In this document: positions 23,989 through 32,357 of the stretch, piece after piece
Numbering within the stretch: the stretch's first letter is position 1
Layout: each line of letters opens with the position of its first letter
Origin: Acididesulfobacillus acetoxydans
Lineage (GTDB): Bacteria > Bacillota > Desulfitobacteriia > Desulfitobacteriales > Desulfitobacteriaceae
NCBI RefSeq assembly: GCF_902729405.1
Contig: NZ_LR746496.1
Location: 4,216,001 to 4,280,000 of the forward strand
Direction of reading: 5' to 3'
DNA length: 64,000 nucleotides
Position numbers and translations under genes: made by a program
The notes under the pieces: model-generated
The model's database searches: none
Told to the model about the DNA's origin: nothing
The model's input: the letters and a program-made list of their open reading frames with translations, nothing else

Positions 23989-24654
23989 ATGAACCAAGAA
24001 GCACTGAGTAAAACCTTGTCCAGGTTGGATCAATTGGAAAACCAATTGTCGGTACCCCTTTTGGCCATCGGGATATTGCTCATCGCCGCCTTTCTCTATC
24101 TTGACAGATGTCAAGCCGTCTCGGATATCATCCGTTCTACGGGTTGGCTGGGGGTGGTGACGGCGGTTACCCTCATAACCGTGCTGAGTATGACGCCGAT
24201 TCCTACGGAAAGCTTAACGATCATGTGCTTTAAATCCTATGGCATCGGCTGGGGTATTTTTTATTCCTGGCTGGGTTCTACTCTAAGTGCCCTCTTAATC
24301 TTTGCCTTAATCCGCGGTATAGGGGAGCCCCTGTTCTTGAAAGCCAACTCTCATCAAAAGTTCCGACAGGTGGATGCGTGGGTCAGCCGCAAGGGAACCG
24401 CGGGCTTGCTGATCGCTCGCTTGCTGCCTCTTCCGGCTTTTCTGGTAAACTATATTACGGCGCTTCTGCCCGCCGTTCGTTTTTGGGACTACCTTTGGAC
24501 GGCTGCCGTAACGATTATTCCTTCATATTTGATGACGGCTATGGTTTTCGCGGGAGTGGCTACAAAGTTCAGGATTTGGCTCTGGGCGGGTATTCTGGGG
24601 ATGATTCTTATATGGCTTTCCAGCTACTTGTTACACCGTTTACAAGCGGTGTGA
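23989..24654 (+). CDS. VTT-domain (DedA/TVP38-type) membrane protein
   Basis: A 221-residue polytopic membrane protein of the SNARE-associated/VTT superfamily. Features are a cytoplasmic coil at the start (ALSKTLSRLDQLENQL), helices from about 23, 46, 80, 135, 160 and 190, the PIPTESLTI re-entrant region and the RLLPLPAFLVNYITALL motif, matching the usual F/G-R-x-P-x3-N pattern. Family members act as lipid scramblases or undecaprenyl-phosphate carriers. There is only a modest AGGGAG site before ATG 23989. The gene is bracketed within 25 bases on each side by a 21-bp inverted repeat, so it may have moved as a unit. Confidence 0.85.
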   Translation: MNQEALSKTLSRLDQLENQLSVPLLAIGILLIAAFLYLDRCQAVSDIIRSTGWLGVVTAVTLITVLSMTPIPTESLTIMCFKSYGIGWGIFYSWLGSTLSALLIFALIRGIGEPLFLKANSHQKFRQVDAWVSRKGTAGLLIARLLPLPAFLVNYITALLPAVRFWDYLWTAAVTIIPSYLMTAMVFAGVATKFRIWLWAGILGMILIWLSSYLLHRLQAV

Positions 24655-24675
24655 CCAAAAAGCTTAGCCGCCTGC
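24655..24675 (-). repeat. dispersed 21-bp element, right arm at the VTT gene
   Basis: CCAAAAAGCTTAGCCGCCTGC starts at the base after the VTT gene stop codon and is the inverted partner of 23943-23963. Confidence 0.65.
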
Positions 24676-24827
24676 TTCTTTAAAGAGAGCGTTCAATGCC
24701 GTCTCCCGTAAGCCTATGGCAAATAGCTTCCACTCCCCTGTTCGGCAGAAAGACAGATAATTCAGAGCTTGACAGAACCGTTCGGTACATTTATGATTAG
24801 AGAACAGAGCACCCGGAAATTGAATAA

Positions 24828-24928
24828 ATCTCTTATCAAGAGTGGCGGAGGGACTGGCCCAATGAAGCCCGGCAACCAGCTTTGAGCATGGTGCCAAATC
24901 CTGTAGGATCTATTCCTAACAGATGAGA
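24828..24928 (+). promoter_or_regulatory. S-box (SAM-I) riboswitch
   Basis: P1 is formed by CTCTTATC and GATGAGAG. The conserved core is present: AAGAGTGGCGGAGGGACTGG, CCCAATGAAGCCCGGCAACC, then GGTGCCAAATCCTG. It binds S-adenosylmethionine and, when bound, favours the terminator right after it (24934-24968). Orientation is toward the 79-residue gene at 25027; no methionine or cysteine gene follows within the visible region. Confidence 0.93.
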
Positions 24929-24933
24929 GCAGT

Positions 24934-24968
24934 AAAACATCTCTTCCGTTGGGAGAGATGTTTATTAT
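24934..24968 (+). terminator. riboswitch-controlled intrinsic terminator
   Basis: AAACATCTCTTCC pairs with GGGAGAGATGTTT, followed by ATTATT. It lies 6 bases after the S-box P1 stem, so it is the expression platform. Confidence 0.85.
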
Positions 24969-25026
24969 TGCCTCGAAAAAAGCCAAGATCAATATTTTTG
25001 GTACTTTGCTTGAGAGAGGTGTTTCC

Positions 25027-25266
25027 ATGGACGACATCATCTGGTTTCCCGTAACCGACCAGGGAAAAAAACGTTTTGAACACATCTGTGCCATAACCGG
25101 ACAAAGCAGGGAAGAGTGGTTTAAGTGGGCTTTAAGAGAATCGGAACGCAAAGCCACATCGGAACGCAAAACCACAACGGCTGTCCAAAAGATCTTCCCC
25201 GCAGACGGACTGCCCGACATGATGCTAAATAAGGCCACCGCTCCCCGGCCGGTTCGCAAACTCTAA
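25027..25266 (+). CDS. hypothetical protein, 79 aa, under S-box control
   Basis: I do not recognise this protein. It begins MDDIIWFPVTDQGKKRFEH, which looks like a short amphipathic alpha/beta unit, followed by a helix (SREEWFKWALRESERK) and a basic, probably flexible C-terminus with a repeat (ATSERK-TTT). There is no signal peptide or membrane segment. ATG 25027 is chosen because AGAGAGGTG lies 7 bases before it and the frame upstream overlaps the riboswitch terminator. It is the only gene between the S-box and the next, opposite gene at 25366, so it should respond to SAM level. A role in methionine or SAM homeostasis is an inference from that alone. Confidence 0.65.
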   Translation: MDDIIWFPVTDQGKKRFEHICAITGQSREEWFKWALRESERKATSERKTTTAVQKIFPADGLPDMMLNKATAPRPVRKL

Positions 25267-25365
25267 TTCACGGCTGACCGGTAACGATTGAAATTATACC
25301 CGGTGTCCGGCGAGGAATCCAGACAAGGATCAGGGTTGGCTTCCTCTAAATGCAGGCAACCGTCT

Positions 25366-26097
25366 CTACTCAGCTTTTTTACAGTAGTGGACTCCAAGCA
25401 CTAAGACAAGGCCAAAATACAGAACTAAAATCAGCGGGTGCATGGTCCTATTCCATATGTTTTCACCCCTGCTGCGCAAACCCAGGCTCGTCTGGGTCAG
25501 TGGCAGAAGCCAAATGAGATTCTTTAAAAGAAAGGGCATTTTGGCCAAAGGGAAAAATGTCCCACACAAGAAAGCCATGGGGGTAATGATAAAATTGGAG
25601 AATTTAGCCATATCGGCGTGAGACTTGATTAATATACCTACGGTAAAGCCTATGGCTGAAAACGTTAGGCAGTTCAAAACCATCATTAAAACGAAATAGG
25701 GATGAATATCGATTTTCGTCCTGAAAACCAATGCTAAAAGAATGATAAGCCAACCTGAATAGAGCCCCCTGAACGCCCCGGCGACAACTTTTCCGATCGC
25801 GTAGACCCACATATTGAGAGGCGCGACCATAAATTCTTCAAACGTCTTTTCATATAGTCGCGATATGTTAATAGAATTGCCTATAGCGCTGAAACTTGCC
25901 GTCATCGTCGTTAAACCCACGATTCCTGGAATGATAAAGTTAATATAATCCCCGCCCCCTCCGTGCATGCCCCCGCCCAGACCCCAGCCGAAAGCAATCA
26001 GATAGAGAACCGGAGAGATCATGGAACCCAGGGTAATGCTCCAAAACTTCCGTTTAAAGTAGACATACTCCTGCCACATAATCGCGGCCAATCCCAT
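25366..26097 (-). CDS. ABC-2 type transporter permease
   Basis: Membrane half of an ABC exporter (DrrB/NodJ type). It has six helices, an N-terminal amphipathic stretch WQEYVYFKRKFWSI, then LGSMISPVLYLIAFGWGLG, and the family loop NLMWVYAIGKVVAG-type and FLCGTFFPLAKMP motif near residue 180. ATG 26097 sits one base after the stop of the ATPase gene; TTG 26109 would give a 4-codon overlap instead. With its partner it could export a drug, lipid or polymer. It lies at the far end of the leftward corrinoid locus, 60 bases downstream of the BchD-like gene, and may be cotranscribed with it. Confidence 0.9.
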   Translation of the reverse strand: MGLAAIMWQEYVYFKRKFWSITLGSMISPVLYLIAFGWGLGGGMHGGGGDYINFIIPGIVGLTTMTASFSAIGNSINISRLYEKTFEEFMVAPLNMWVYAIGKVVAGAFRGLYSGWLIILLALVFRTKIDIHPYFVLMMVLNCLTFSAIGFTVGILIKSHADMAKFSNFIITPMAFLCGTFFPLAKMPFLLKNLIWLLPLTQTSLGLRSRGENIWNRTMHPLILVLYFGLVLVLGVHYCKKAE

Positions 26098-26098
26098 C

Positions 26099-26938
26099 TC
26101 ATTCCCCAACCCTTCTGTTCGTCAGCTGCAAAAAAACATCTTCCAGATTGGAAGAACGAATCTTAACACTCCCCGCCAGTTTGGCTGCCAAGGCCAGGGC
26201 CTCTTCTCTTGTTTCAAAAAGAACGCCCTTGGTTTCCCCTCTCTCAAAATATTCGACCACGACTTTCCCCACCTTTTTGATTAACCTGGCCGGAGTGTCC
26301 AATTCGACCAATCTTCCTCCGTTCATCAGCCCCACCCTCTGACATAAGATTTCCGCTTCTTCGATGTAGTGAGTGGTTAGCAGTACGGTCAGCCCACCCT
26401 GGCTCAAATTCCTCAATAAGTCCCACATCTTTCTCCTCACTGCGGGGTCAAGACCTACCGTCGGTTCGTCCAGCAGTAGCAGTTCGGGCTGATGCATAAG
26501 GGCCCTGGCGATCATCAGTTTCCGTTTCATACCTCCGGAAAAAGTCCTGGCCAGGTCGTGGGCCCGCTCCACAAGCCCCGTAAATTCCAGAAGTTCGTCG
26601 ATTCTCTCTCTTCTCGACTTTTTCGGCATATGGTAAAGACGCCCATGAAGCTCTAGATTTTCCCAGGCCGTCATTTCACTTTCTAAATTGTTGTGCTGGG
26701 GAACGACCCCTATTTTACGCTTGACCTCGGTGAGGTTTCTGTTCACTGTCTGGCCGGCGACCGCGATTTGCCCTGAAGTTAAAGGAGTCAGGGTGCTGAT
26801 CATTCTTATGGTAGTCGTCTTCCCTGCCCCATTGGGACCCAACAGGCCAAAGAACTCTCCCTTATTTACGACGAGATCCAGATGGTCCACGGCTGTAATT
26901 TGTCCGTATTGTTTCGTCAGATCTTGGATAACTAACAA
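26099..26938 (-). CDS. ABC transporter ATP-binding protein (DrrA/CcmA type)
   Basis: ATPase half of the exporter. It carries Walker A GPNGAGKTT (about 35), Q-loop VPQHNN, signature FSGGMKRKL (about 134), Walker B LLLLDEPTVGLDP and the switch HYIEEAE; a C-terminal domain of about 70 residues (VEYFERGETKGVLFETREEA) is typical of DrrA-type proteins. The start is TTG, 5 bases after GGAGGAGAG. It precedes the ABC-2 permease with essentially no gap. Confidence 0.93.
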   Translation of the reverse strand: MLVIQDLTKQYGQITAVDHLDLVVNKGEFFGLLGPNGAGKTTTIRMISTLTPLTSGQIAVAGQTVNRNLTEVKRKIGVVPQHNNLESEMTAWENLELHGRLYHMPKKSRRERIDELLEFTGLVERAHDLARTFSGGMKRKLMIARALMHQPELLLLDEPTVGLDPAVRRKMWDLLRNLSQGGLTVLLTTHYIEEAEILCQRVGLMNGGRLVELDTPARLIKKVGKVVVEYFERGETKGVLFETREEALALAAKLAGSVKIRSSNLEDVFLQLTNRRVGE

Positions 26939-27001
26939 TTCTTCTCTCCTCCCGGCTCCGGCTTCAGTTTCAGTTTCATGATCGGTAGGGTGTCTCGTTA
27001 T

Positions 27002-28972
27002 TCACTGATATGGCATATTCTTCACAATCCGCACAATCTTTTCATCCGATATTTCTTGCAGACTGTAGTAAGCAGAGCCCATGGTATGCGCCACGGCCTG
27101 CGCGATCCCTAACTTGACAAAATTACTTTCTGTATCAATGACCACACTGTAAAATCCTTCCGTTCTGATCTTTCCGGCAATCTTAAGCGCATCCGCCACC
27201 GCGTCCCCGTTGCCTGTTCTTGTGCTGTTTGCCCTGCCATCTGTCACCAAAAACAAGACCGGTTCCAATTCCTTTTCCTTTTTCCCCATCAATTTCAGCA
27301 GGGAAAACGCCTTCGAAAGTCCTTCTGCCAGTGGTGTCTTTCCCCCCGTCGGCAACTGCCGCAGACATTTTTGGGCTAGGTCCACACTGCGAGTAACCGG
27401 CAGGAGCACCTCCGCCCTTTGCCGCCGAAAAGCGATCAAACCCACTTGATCCCGTTTTTGATAGGCGTCCCGCAACACAGCAAAAATAGCCCCTTTGACG
27501 GCCCGCATGCGGTCGTAGGACCCCATGGACCCGCTGGCATCCACCACAAACAAAAATGTATTGCCACTCCGTTGTTCGCGGACCTTTTGCCGCAGATCTT
27601 CCTGCTGAATCGTCAGGCGGCATTTTCCCTTTTTCCGTAGTTTCTGATAAGGGGCCGCCGCCCGCAAGGTGGCATCAAGGGCTAAATCGGTCACCGGTCC
27701 GCAGGGGAAGGCAGCGCGAACATACCTTCCCCGTCTCTGCGTGCTGCGCGTCCGGTTGCGCTTACCGCTGCCCCGCCTGACTTGCCGATTCGGCGCCAAC
27801 GTTAGGCTCAGGTTCAAGAACGGAAACGTTATGTCAATATCCGCCGTCTTATCCTTGACGTCGCCGTTATACCCGGATTCTTGGCACTGTGGTCCAACCG
27901 GCTCCTTTTGCCGCCGGTTAGCCTCTCCCTCCCGGTCTTCTTTCGGCTCCACTGCACCCGCAGGTTCCACTCTGTCCGCTTCTGGTTCCGCTGTGTTCGA
28001 AAACTTCCCTCTAGCCTGCCTTTCTTCTTCCCGCTCTTTCTCCCCGCTTTCCTTCCTATTCTCCTCTTGTTCTTGCTGCTGTTCACTGAAGCGTCCAGGC
28101 CGTTCGAACGGTCCTTGTTCTTCCCGGCCCATCCGGTGAGGTAAGACAAACAGAGCTGCCTCTTCCAGATCCGTGGGCAGTAGGAACTCTCGTCCCGCCA
28201 AAGCCGCCAGGGCTTTCCCCGCCTCCAGCAGAAACAGCTCGGCCCGGTGCCCGGCACAATGCGCCTGGAGGGACAATTGGGCCGCCAGAGACATCATGCC
28301 TTGCGTTATTTCGATATTGTCAATGATCTTTCCGGCTCGGCTGACCTGCTGCCGGATATTTTCGTTCATTTCCCGGTACTGCTGCCGGAAAAGCTCCGGT
28401 TCCCGCTCGAACGCCAGGACTCGCCGCACTATCTCAACCCTGGCCGCCACCGTTGTTTCCCCGCCGGCAGCCGCATACAAACCAAACCGATCCAGAACCG
28501 CCGGCGGCAGCGTTCCTTCCTCCGGATTCATCGTTCCAATTGTGATGTACCTGGCCACCCGGCGCTCGGAAATTCCCTCCCTCTCCACGATACTAACTCC
28601 CTGCGCTGCCGTGGCTAAAATGGCATTCAAGAACTCGCGGCGCAACAAATTAATATCATCGACATAAAGGATGTTCCCATGGGCTTTGGCCAGTATCCCC
28701 GGGGAAAATCGCTTTGTTCCCTGCGCGAGCGCATAGGTCAGATCCAAACTGCCGAACAACATGTCTTCCGTCACACTCAGGGGCAGCTCCGCCATTTTGC
28801 CCGTGGCAACGACCTCCGCCAGGCCGCGAACCATGGTCGATTTTCCCGTCCCTTTGGCACCGGAAACCAAAACACCGGCAACCTTCGGATTAACCGACGC
28901 GATCAACAAGGCCCTTTTGACCTGCTCTTGCCCGACCATGGCCGCAAACGGAAAGAGATTCCGCTTTGACAT
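27002..28972 (-). CDS. magnesium-chelatase-like AAA+/VWA protein (BchD/CobT-like)
   Basis: A 656-residue protein with an AAA+ half and a VWA half, as in chelatase D subunits. Residues 1-285: Walker A SGAKGTGKS (about 38), Walker B NILYVDDINLL, sensor TMNPEEG. Residues about 290-420: an acidic then basic, low-complexity linker. Residues about 460-656: VWA domain with a complete MIDAS (DASGSMG, T in KTPLAEG, D in TDGRAN). With the AAA partner at 28997 it forms the motor of a metal chelatase; beside cobN the natural partner is CobN. GGGAGGGAG lies before ATG. The start follows the I-type gene by 24 bases. Confidence 0.88.
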   Translation of the reverse strand: MSKRNLFPFAAMVGQEQVKRALLIASVNPKVAGVLVSGAKGTGKSTMVRGLAEVVATGKMAELPLSVTEDMLFGSLDLTYALAQGTKRFSPGILAKAHGNILYVDDINLLRREFLNAILATAAQGVSIVEREGISERRVARYITIGTMNPEEGTLPPAVLDRFGLYAAAGGETTVAARVEIVRRVLAFEREPELFRQQYREMNENIRQQVSRAGKIIDNIEITQGMMSLAAQLSLQAHCAGHRAELFLLEAGKALAALAGREFLLPTDLEEAALFVLPHRMGREEQGPFERPGRFSEQQQEQEENRKESGEKEREEERQARGKFSNTAEPEADRVEPAGAVEPKEDREGEANRRQKEPVGPQCQESGYNGDVKDKTADIDITFPFLNLSLTLAPNRQVRRGSGKRNRTRSTQRRGRYVRAAFPCGPVTDLALDATLRAAAPYQKLRKKGKCRLTIQQEDLRQKVREQRSGNTFLFVVDASGSMGSYDRMRAVKGAIFAVLRDAYQKRDQVGLIAFRRQRAEVLLPVTRSVDLAQKCLRQLPTGGKTPLAEGLSKAFSLLKLMGKKEKELEPVLFLVTDGRANSTRTGNGDAVADALKIAGKIRTEGFYSVVIDTESNFVKLGIAQAVAHTMGSAYYSLQEISDEKIVRIVKNMPYQ

Positions 28973-28996
28973 TTCTCTCCCTCCCGCCGATTCCTG

Positions 28997-30025
28997 TTAG
29001 CCTTTGGCAAACAACGCCTCAATCTTTTCCCAATCGAGCACCCCTTCTTCGAAGGGTCGACGCCGCATCCGGTGCGGCAGGGCCAGCCTAAGCGCCTTTT
29101 TTAGATCCTCGGGCTCTGCCTTGTCCCGGCCGGCCAGAGCAGCCAGTGTCAAAGCTGTTTTGATCACTGTAATGTCTGCCCGGTGGCCATCCACTTCCAG
29201 CTCAAGCGCGATGGTCGCTACCCGGATCAGCAGTTCGTCGTCAATTTCAACCTGCGGCAGCAAACGCCGGGCCTGAACGATCCTTTGCCCCAACGCTTCT
29301 TGTTCCGCTTGGTAGATCTCCAAAAAGCTTACGGGATCCTGCTCATAGGCGAGCCGCCGCTTGATCACTTCCACCCGCAGTTCCGGCAGGTGCTCACCGG
29401 CCACGGTCACCGATAAACCAAAGCGGTCCAGCAACTGGGGCCGGATGTCCCCTTCTTCAGGATTCATGGTGCCCACCAGGACAAAACGGGCCGGATGGGA
29501 ATACGATATCCCTTCCCGCTCCACGGTATTGACTCCCATGGCCGCCGCGTCCAGCAAAACATCCACAACATGGTCGTCCAACAAATTGACTTCATCGACA
29601 TAGAGGATGTTGCGATTGGCCTGGGCCAAGATACCCGGCTCGAATTGCTTTTTCCCGTCTTGAATAGCCTGCTCCAGGTCCAGCGTCCCGACGACCCGGT
29701 CTTCCGTAGCATTGACGGGCAATTCAACCACCCGCATTTTCATCGAACGGGAAGCCAACATTTGTTCACCCTCGGCTCTGGCCTGACAGTTTGCGCACAT
29801 TCCCCGCGGTTCCCGCGGGTCGCAGTGGAACGGGCAGTCCTCGACCACCTCCAGGGCCGGCAGCAAGTCGGCCAGAGCCCGCACGGCCGTTGATTTGGCC
29901 GTGCCTTTTTCCCCTTTGATCAGGACGCCCCCCAGAGCCGGGTTGATGGCGTTTAATATCAGCGCCAGCTTCATATCATCTTGACCGACGATCGCTGTGA
30001 AGGGGTAGACAGACGGGTCTTTCAA
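28997..30025 (-). CDS. magnesium-chelatase-like AAA+ ATPase (BchI/ChlI type)
   Basis: A 342-residue AAA+ ATPase of the chelatase I group. It has Walker [10 protein letters not shown] (about 36), an insert with a four-cysteine motif (CPFHC ... CANCQA, about 60-82) that could bind metal, Walker [15 protein letters not shown], and TMNPEEG sensor. It should form hexamers that power metal insertion together with the VWA protein at 27002 and CobN. TTG 30025 is the likely start: GGGAGGTG lies 9 bases upstream and the TTGA overlaps the stop of cbiZ. An upstream ATG would overlap cbiZ by 100 bases. Confidence 0.88.
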   Translation of the reverse strand: MKDPSVYPFTAIVGQDDMKLALILNAINPALGGVLIKGEKGTAKSTAVRALADLLPALEVVEDCPFHCDPREPRGMCANCQARAEGEQMLASRSMKMRVVELPVNATEDRVVGTLDLEQAIQDGKKQFEPGILAQANRNILYVDEVNLLDDHVVDVLLDAAAMGVNTVEREGISYSHPARFVLVGTMNPEEGDIRPQLLDRFGLSVTVAGEHLPELRVEVIKRRLAYEQDPVSFLEIYQAEQEALGQRIVQARRLLPQVEIDDELLIRVATIALELEVDGHRADITVIKTALTLAALAGRDKAEPEDLKKALRLALPHRMRRRPFEEGVLDWEKIEALFAKG

Positions 30026-31188
30026 ACGGTTACACCTCCCCGGTTTACTGACAAATAGTCCACAATCCGAACAAACAATTTTGTCCATGCCTGAATGAAG
30101 TCTGTAAGATTCACCGGACATTCGGGAGGATTAGGTTCACCAATCTGCGGCGCTGGGACACCAAACCTGCCGGCAGCCAGTGCCAATAAGTCATTGCCAG
30201 CCTGCGTAACTTCTGCGTCCGACAGGAGTTCCCAGAGAAATTGGTCCAGTAAATGAACATATAACGAAGTATAAGTCACCCAACAATCATCTCTGTCGCT
30301 CTCAGACAAATACTCTAAAAACTGCGCTTTGATTAGCTTGGACCCTTGTTCACTCTTCTCCGCCCTAAGTTCTTTTTCCGCCCTATATTCCTGCCATAGG
30401 GTTTCTTCCCGGACGCCAAAGCGTTTAAGACGTCGTAAGGCGCTGTGCTGTTGCCTTGGCGACAGACCGGTCTGTCGCCTGAGTGCCTCCTGGACCGCTT
30501 GCTTGACCGCACGTCCAATCAATTCTCCTAGCTTGGAGTGTTTGCCTGCACTCTCTAAATACAAAGGTGAAGCCGGATTGGCAATCAGAATGGCCTGATC
30601 AGTCCCTGATCCGGTTGCAAGTCCGTTTGAATAATTGCTGCCTGCCATCAGTTCCTGCAAGGCCGCCGTTTTGGCTTCCGTACAAGTCACCAGGGCTCTG
30701 GCCAAGGTTCCGGGCGGCATATCGGCATCCATGACCAGAATGATATTAATCGTCCCCGGTTTAAGGAGTGTCCTTTTCTCTATGGGTTGAAAATAGCTCG
30801 CAGGATCACCCACCCGTCCCCCATTGACCTCTACACCCCCGGTCACCAACGCGGTCACCGTCAAGTTTTCATAGGTTTCCTCTCGGATCGCCACATTTTC
30901 CATCGCCGCGGCCGTCCCCATCCCGGTGCTCAGGTCGGGATTGAGTCCCGCCTCTTGCGCAACTGAGCGCAGATGCTGCTCGTAAGTGGAAGCACGCGGG
31001 GTAACGGCCAGGCCGGCCTCTGTGGCCTCTGTGCTGATATTATGATTAAAGACCGCACTCAGATCTTCACGGTAACCGCCGTTTAGCACGGACGTACTGA
31101 GGACTTTACGCGCTTGTTCGAAGACCACAACAATACTTTTGTCATACCGGTACACGACGTCCCCGGTTGATAACGTACAAATTCGCAC
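30022..31188 (-). CDS. cbiZ: adenosylcobinamide amidohydrolase CbiZ, with C-terminal extension
   Basis: Removes the aminopropanol side chain from adenosylcobinamide (or pseudocobalamin) to give adenosylcobyric acid, opening the route to a new lower ligand. Family segments are clear: [50 protein letters not shown] and [31 protein letters not shown], all within the first 240 residues. The remaining 150 residues, starting near [11 protein letters not shown], are a helical extension of unknown role, longer than archaeal CbiZ. The start is GTG after GGAGAGAG. It lies between the radical SAM gene and the chelatase ATPase. Confidence 0.88.
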   Translation of the reverse strand: MRICTLSTGDVVYRYDKSIVVVFEQARKVLSTSVLNGGYREDLSAVFNHNISTEATEAGLAVTPRASTYEQHLRSVAQEAGLNPDLSTGMGTAAAMENVAIREETYENLTVTALVTGGVEVNGGRVGDPASYFQPIEKRTLLKPGTINIILVMDADMPPGTLARALVTCTEAKTAALQELMAGSNYSNGLATGSGTDQAILIANPASPLYLESAGKHSKLGELIGRAVKQAVQEALRRQTGLSPRQQHSALRRLKRFGVREETLWQEYRAEKELRAEKSEQGSKLIKAQFLEYLSESDRDDCWVTYTSLYVHLLDQFLWELLSDAEVTQAGNDLLALAAGRFGVPAPQIGEPNPPECPVNLTDFIQAWTKLFVRIVDYLSVNRGGVTV

Positions 31189-31289
31189 TTTCTCTCTCCT
31201 CTCCAGGCTGGCTTATCCCAGATTGAACACTCCCCACCCTAAGTTCACTCCGTACTCCACACGACCGATTGCGCTCCCGAACCCAACCT

Positions 31290-32357
31290 TCATGTGATTG
31301 CACTCGCCTCGGTCCGTTGCTCCAGATACCACTTGATAAACACTCGTTTCAGCGTACATTCGCCGGCATAAGCCTCCCCGCTTCGAGCGGCACCGTACCA
31401 GCGGGCAAAACAGCCCCCGCCGCACAAGGAAAAACTAGAACATTCCAGGCAAAACCCCATACTCTTTTGCATCAACGTAACAACAGCCTCTTGTCTGCTT
31501 TCCTCAATCCCCGCCGCCACATCGCCCAACCGAAATTTCTCCTCACCGATCAGAGAAGAACAAGCATAGATATTGCCTTGAGCATCTACGAAGGCTGCTT
31601 CGCCTTTCAAGGCCGGGCAGTGGGCAAAACCCCGCTCCGTTCTGCGGGCCAGAGTTTTCACCCGTTCCAGTTGCGCAATCGACAGGGTTGTACCGCTACG
31701 CCGGCCCAGTCTCTCGGCAGTCCGCAGGGCTTGCTCTAAGCCTCTTTCGATGGACTCCGGTGCCGGCGGCTGCAACAGACTTCCCCTCCCTTGACCACGC
31801 ACTAAATCAAACCCGAGACGCCTTACATTTCCCAGGTAATACGCCATTTCTACAATACCCGCCAATTGGCTGACATTTGCCTCGGATATCACACAGGTTA
31901 GGCCGATTTTCACTCCTTGCCGAGCCAGTTGTTCGATACCGCCCAGGATCAGTCGGCTGGTCCCCTCGCCGCTGGACAGGCGGCGCGTCCGGTCATTAAT
32001 CCCCGGCCTGCCATCCAAGCTGACACCGATGCCGACCTGGGCTGCGCGCAAAAAAGCAATCTTTTGTGAGCTTAGCAAGGAGGCATTGGTCTGTACCTGG
32101 ATGAGAGCGGGAATTCTCTTTCGCCGCACATATTGAATCGTATCCCTCATAACCGCAAAGGACAGGAGCGGCTCGCCGCCACTAAACTGCAAGACGAAGG
32201 GCTCCCCGCTGTCTGCCGCCCGATTGACGGCTGCGATGGCGGTCGCGAGACTCATGCTTTCTTGCGCATGGGCCTGAGCATAACAATAACTGCAGGCAAA
32301 ATTGCACTGTCCCGTCAGGCTCAGCACCAGCATTTTCAACGGCTTAGGACGGCGCAT
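31290..32357 (-). CDS. radical SAM/SPASM-type protein in the cobN locus
   Basis: A 355-residue radical SAM enzyme. The 4Fe-4S motif CNFACSYC is near residue 20; FSGGEPLLS (SAM binding) near 58; the barrel continues to about 210. The C-terminal third holds a cysteine cluster typical of SPASM or twitch domains (HCPAL, CSSLIG, CLECSSFSLCGGGCFA, C), enough for one or two auxiliary clusters. Such proteins often modify peptides or act in maturation. No precursor peptide gene was found nearby. It overlaps the end of cobN by 14 bases (ATG 32357), so it is translated with it, but a role in corrinoid processing is only inferred from context. Confidence 0.85.
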   Translation of the reverse strand: MRRPKPLKMLVLSLTGQCNFACSYCYAQAHAQESMSLATAIAAVNRAADSGEPFVLQFSGGEPLLSFAVMRDTIQYVRRKRIPALIQVQTNASLLSSQKIAFLRAAQVGIGVSLDGRPGINDRTRRLSSGEGTSRLILGGIEQLARQGVKIGLTCVISEANVSQLAGIVEMAYYLGNVRRLGFDLVRGQGRGSLLQPPAPESIERGLEQALRTAERLGRRSGTTLSIAQLERVKTLARRTERGFAHCPALKGEAAFVDAQGNIYACSSLIGEEKFRLGDVAAGIEESRQEAVVTLMQKSMGFCLECSSFSLCGGGCFARWYGAARSGEAYAGECTLKRVFIKWYLEQRTEASAIT

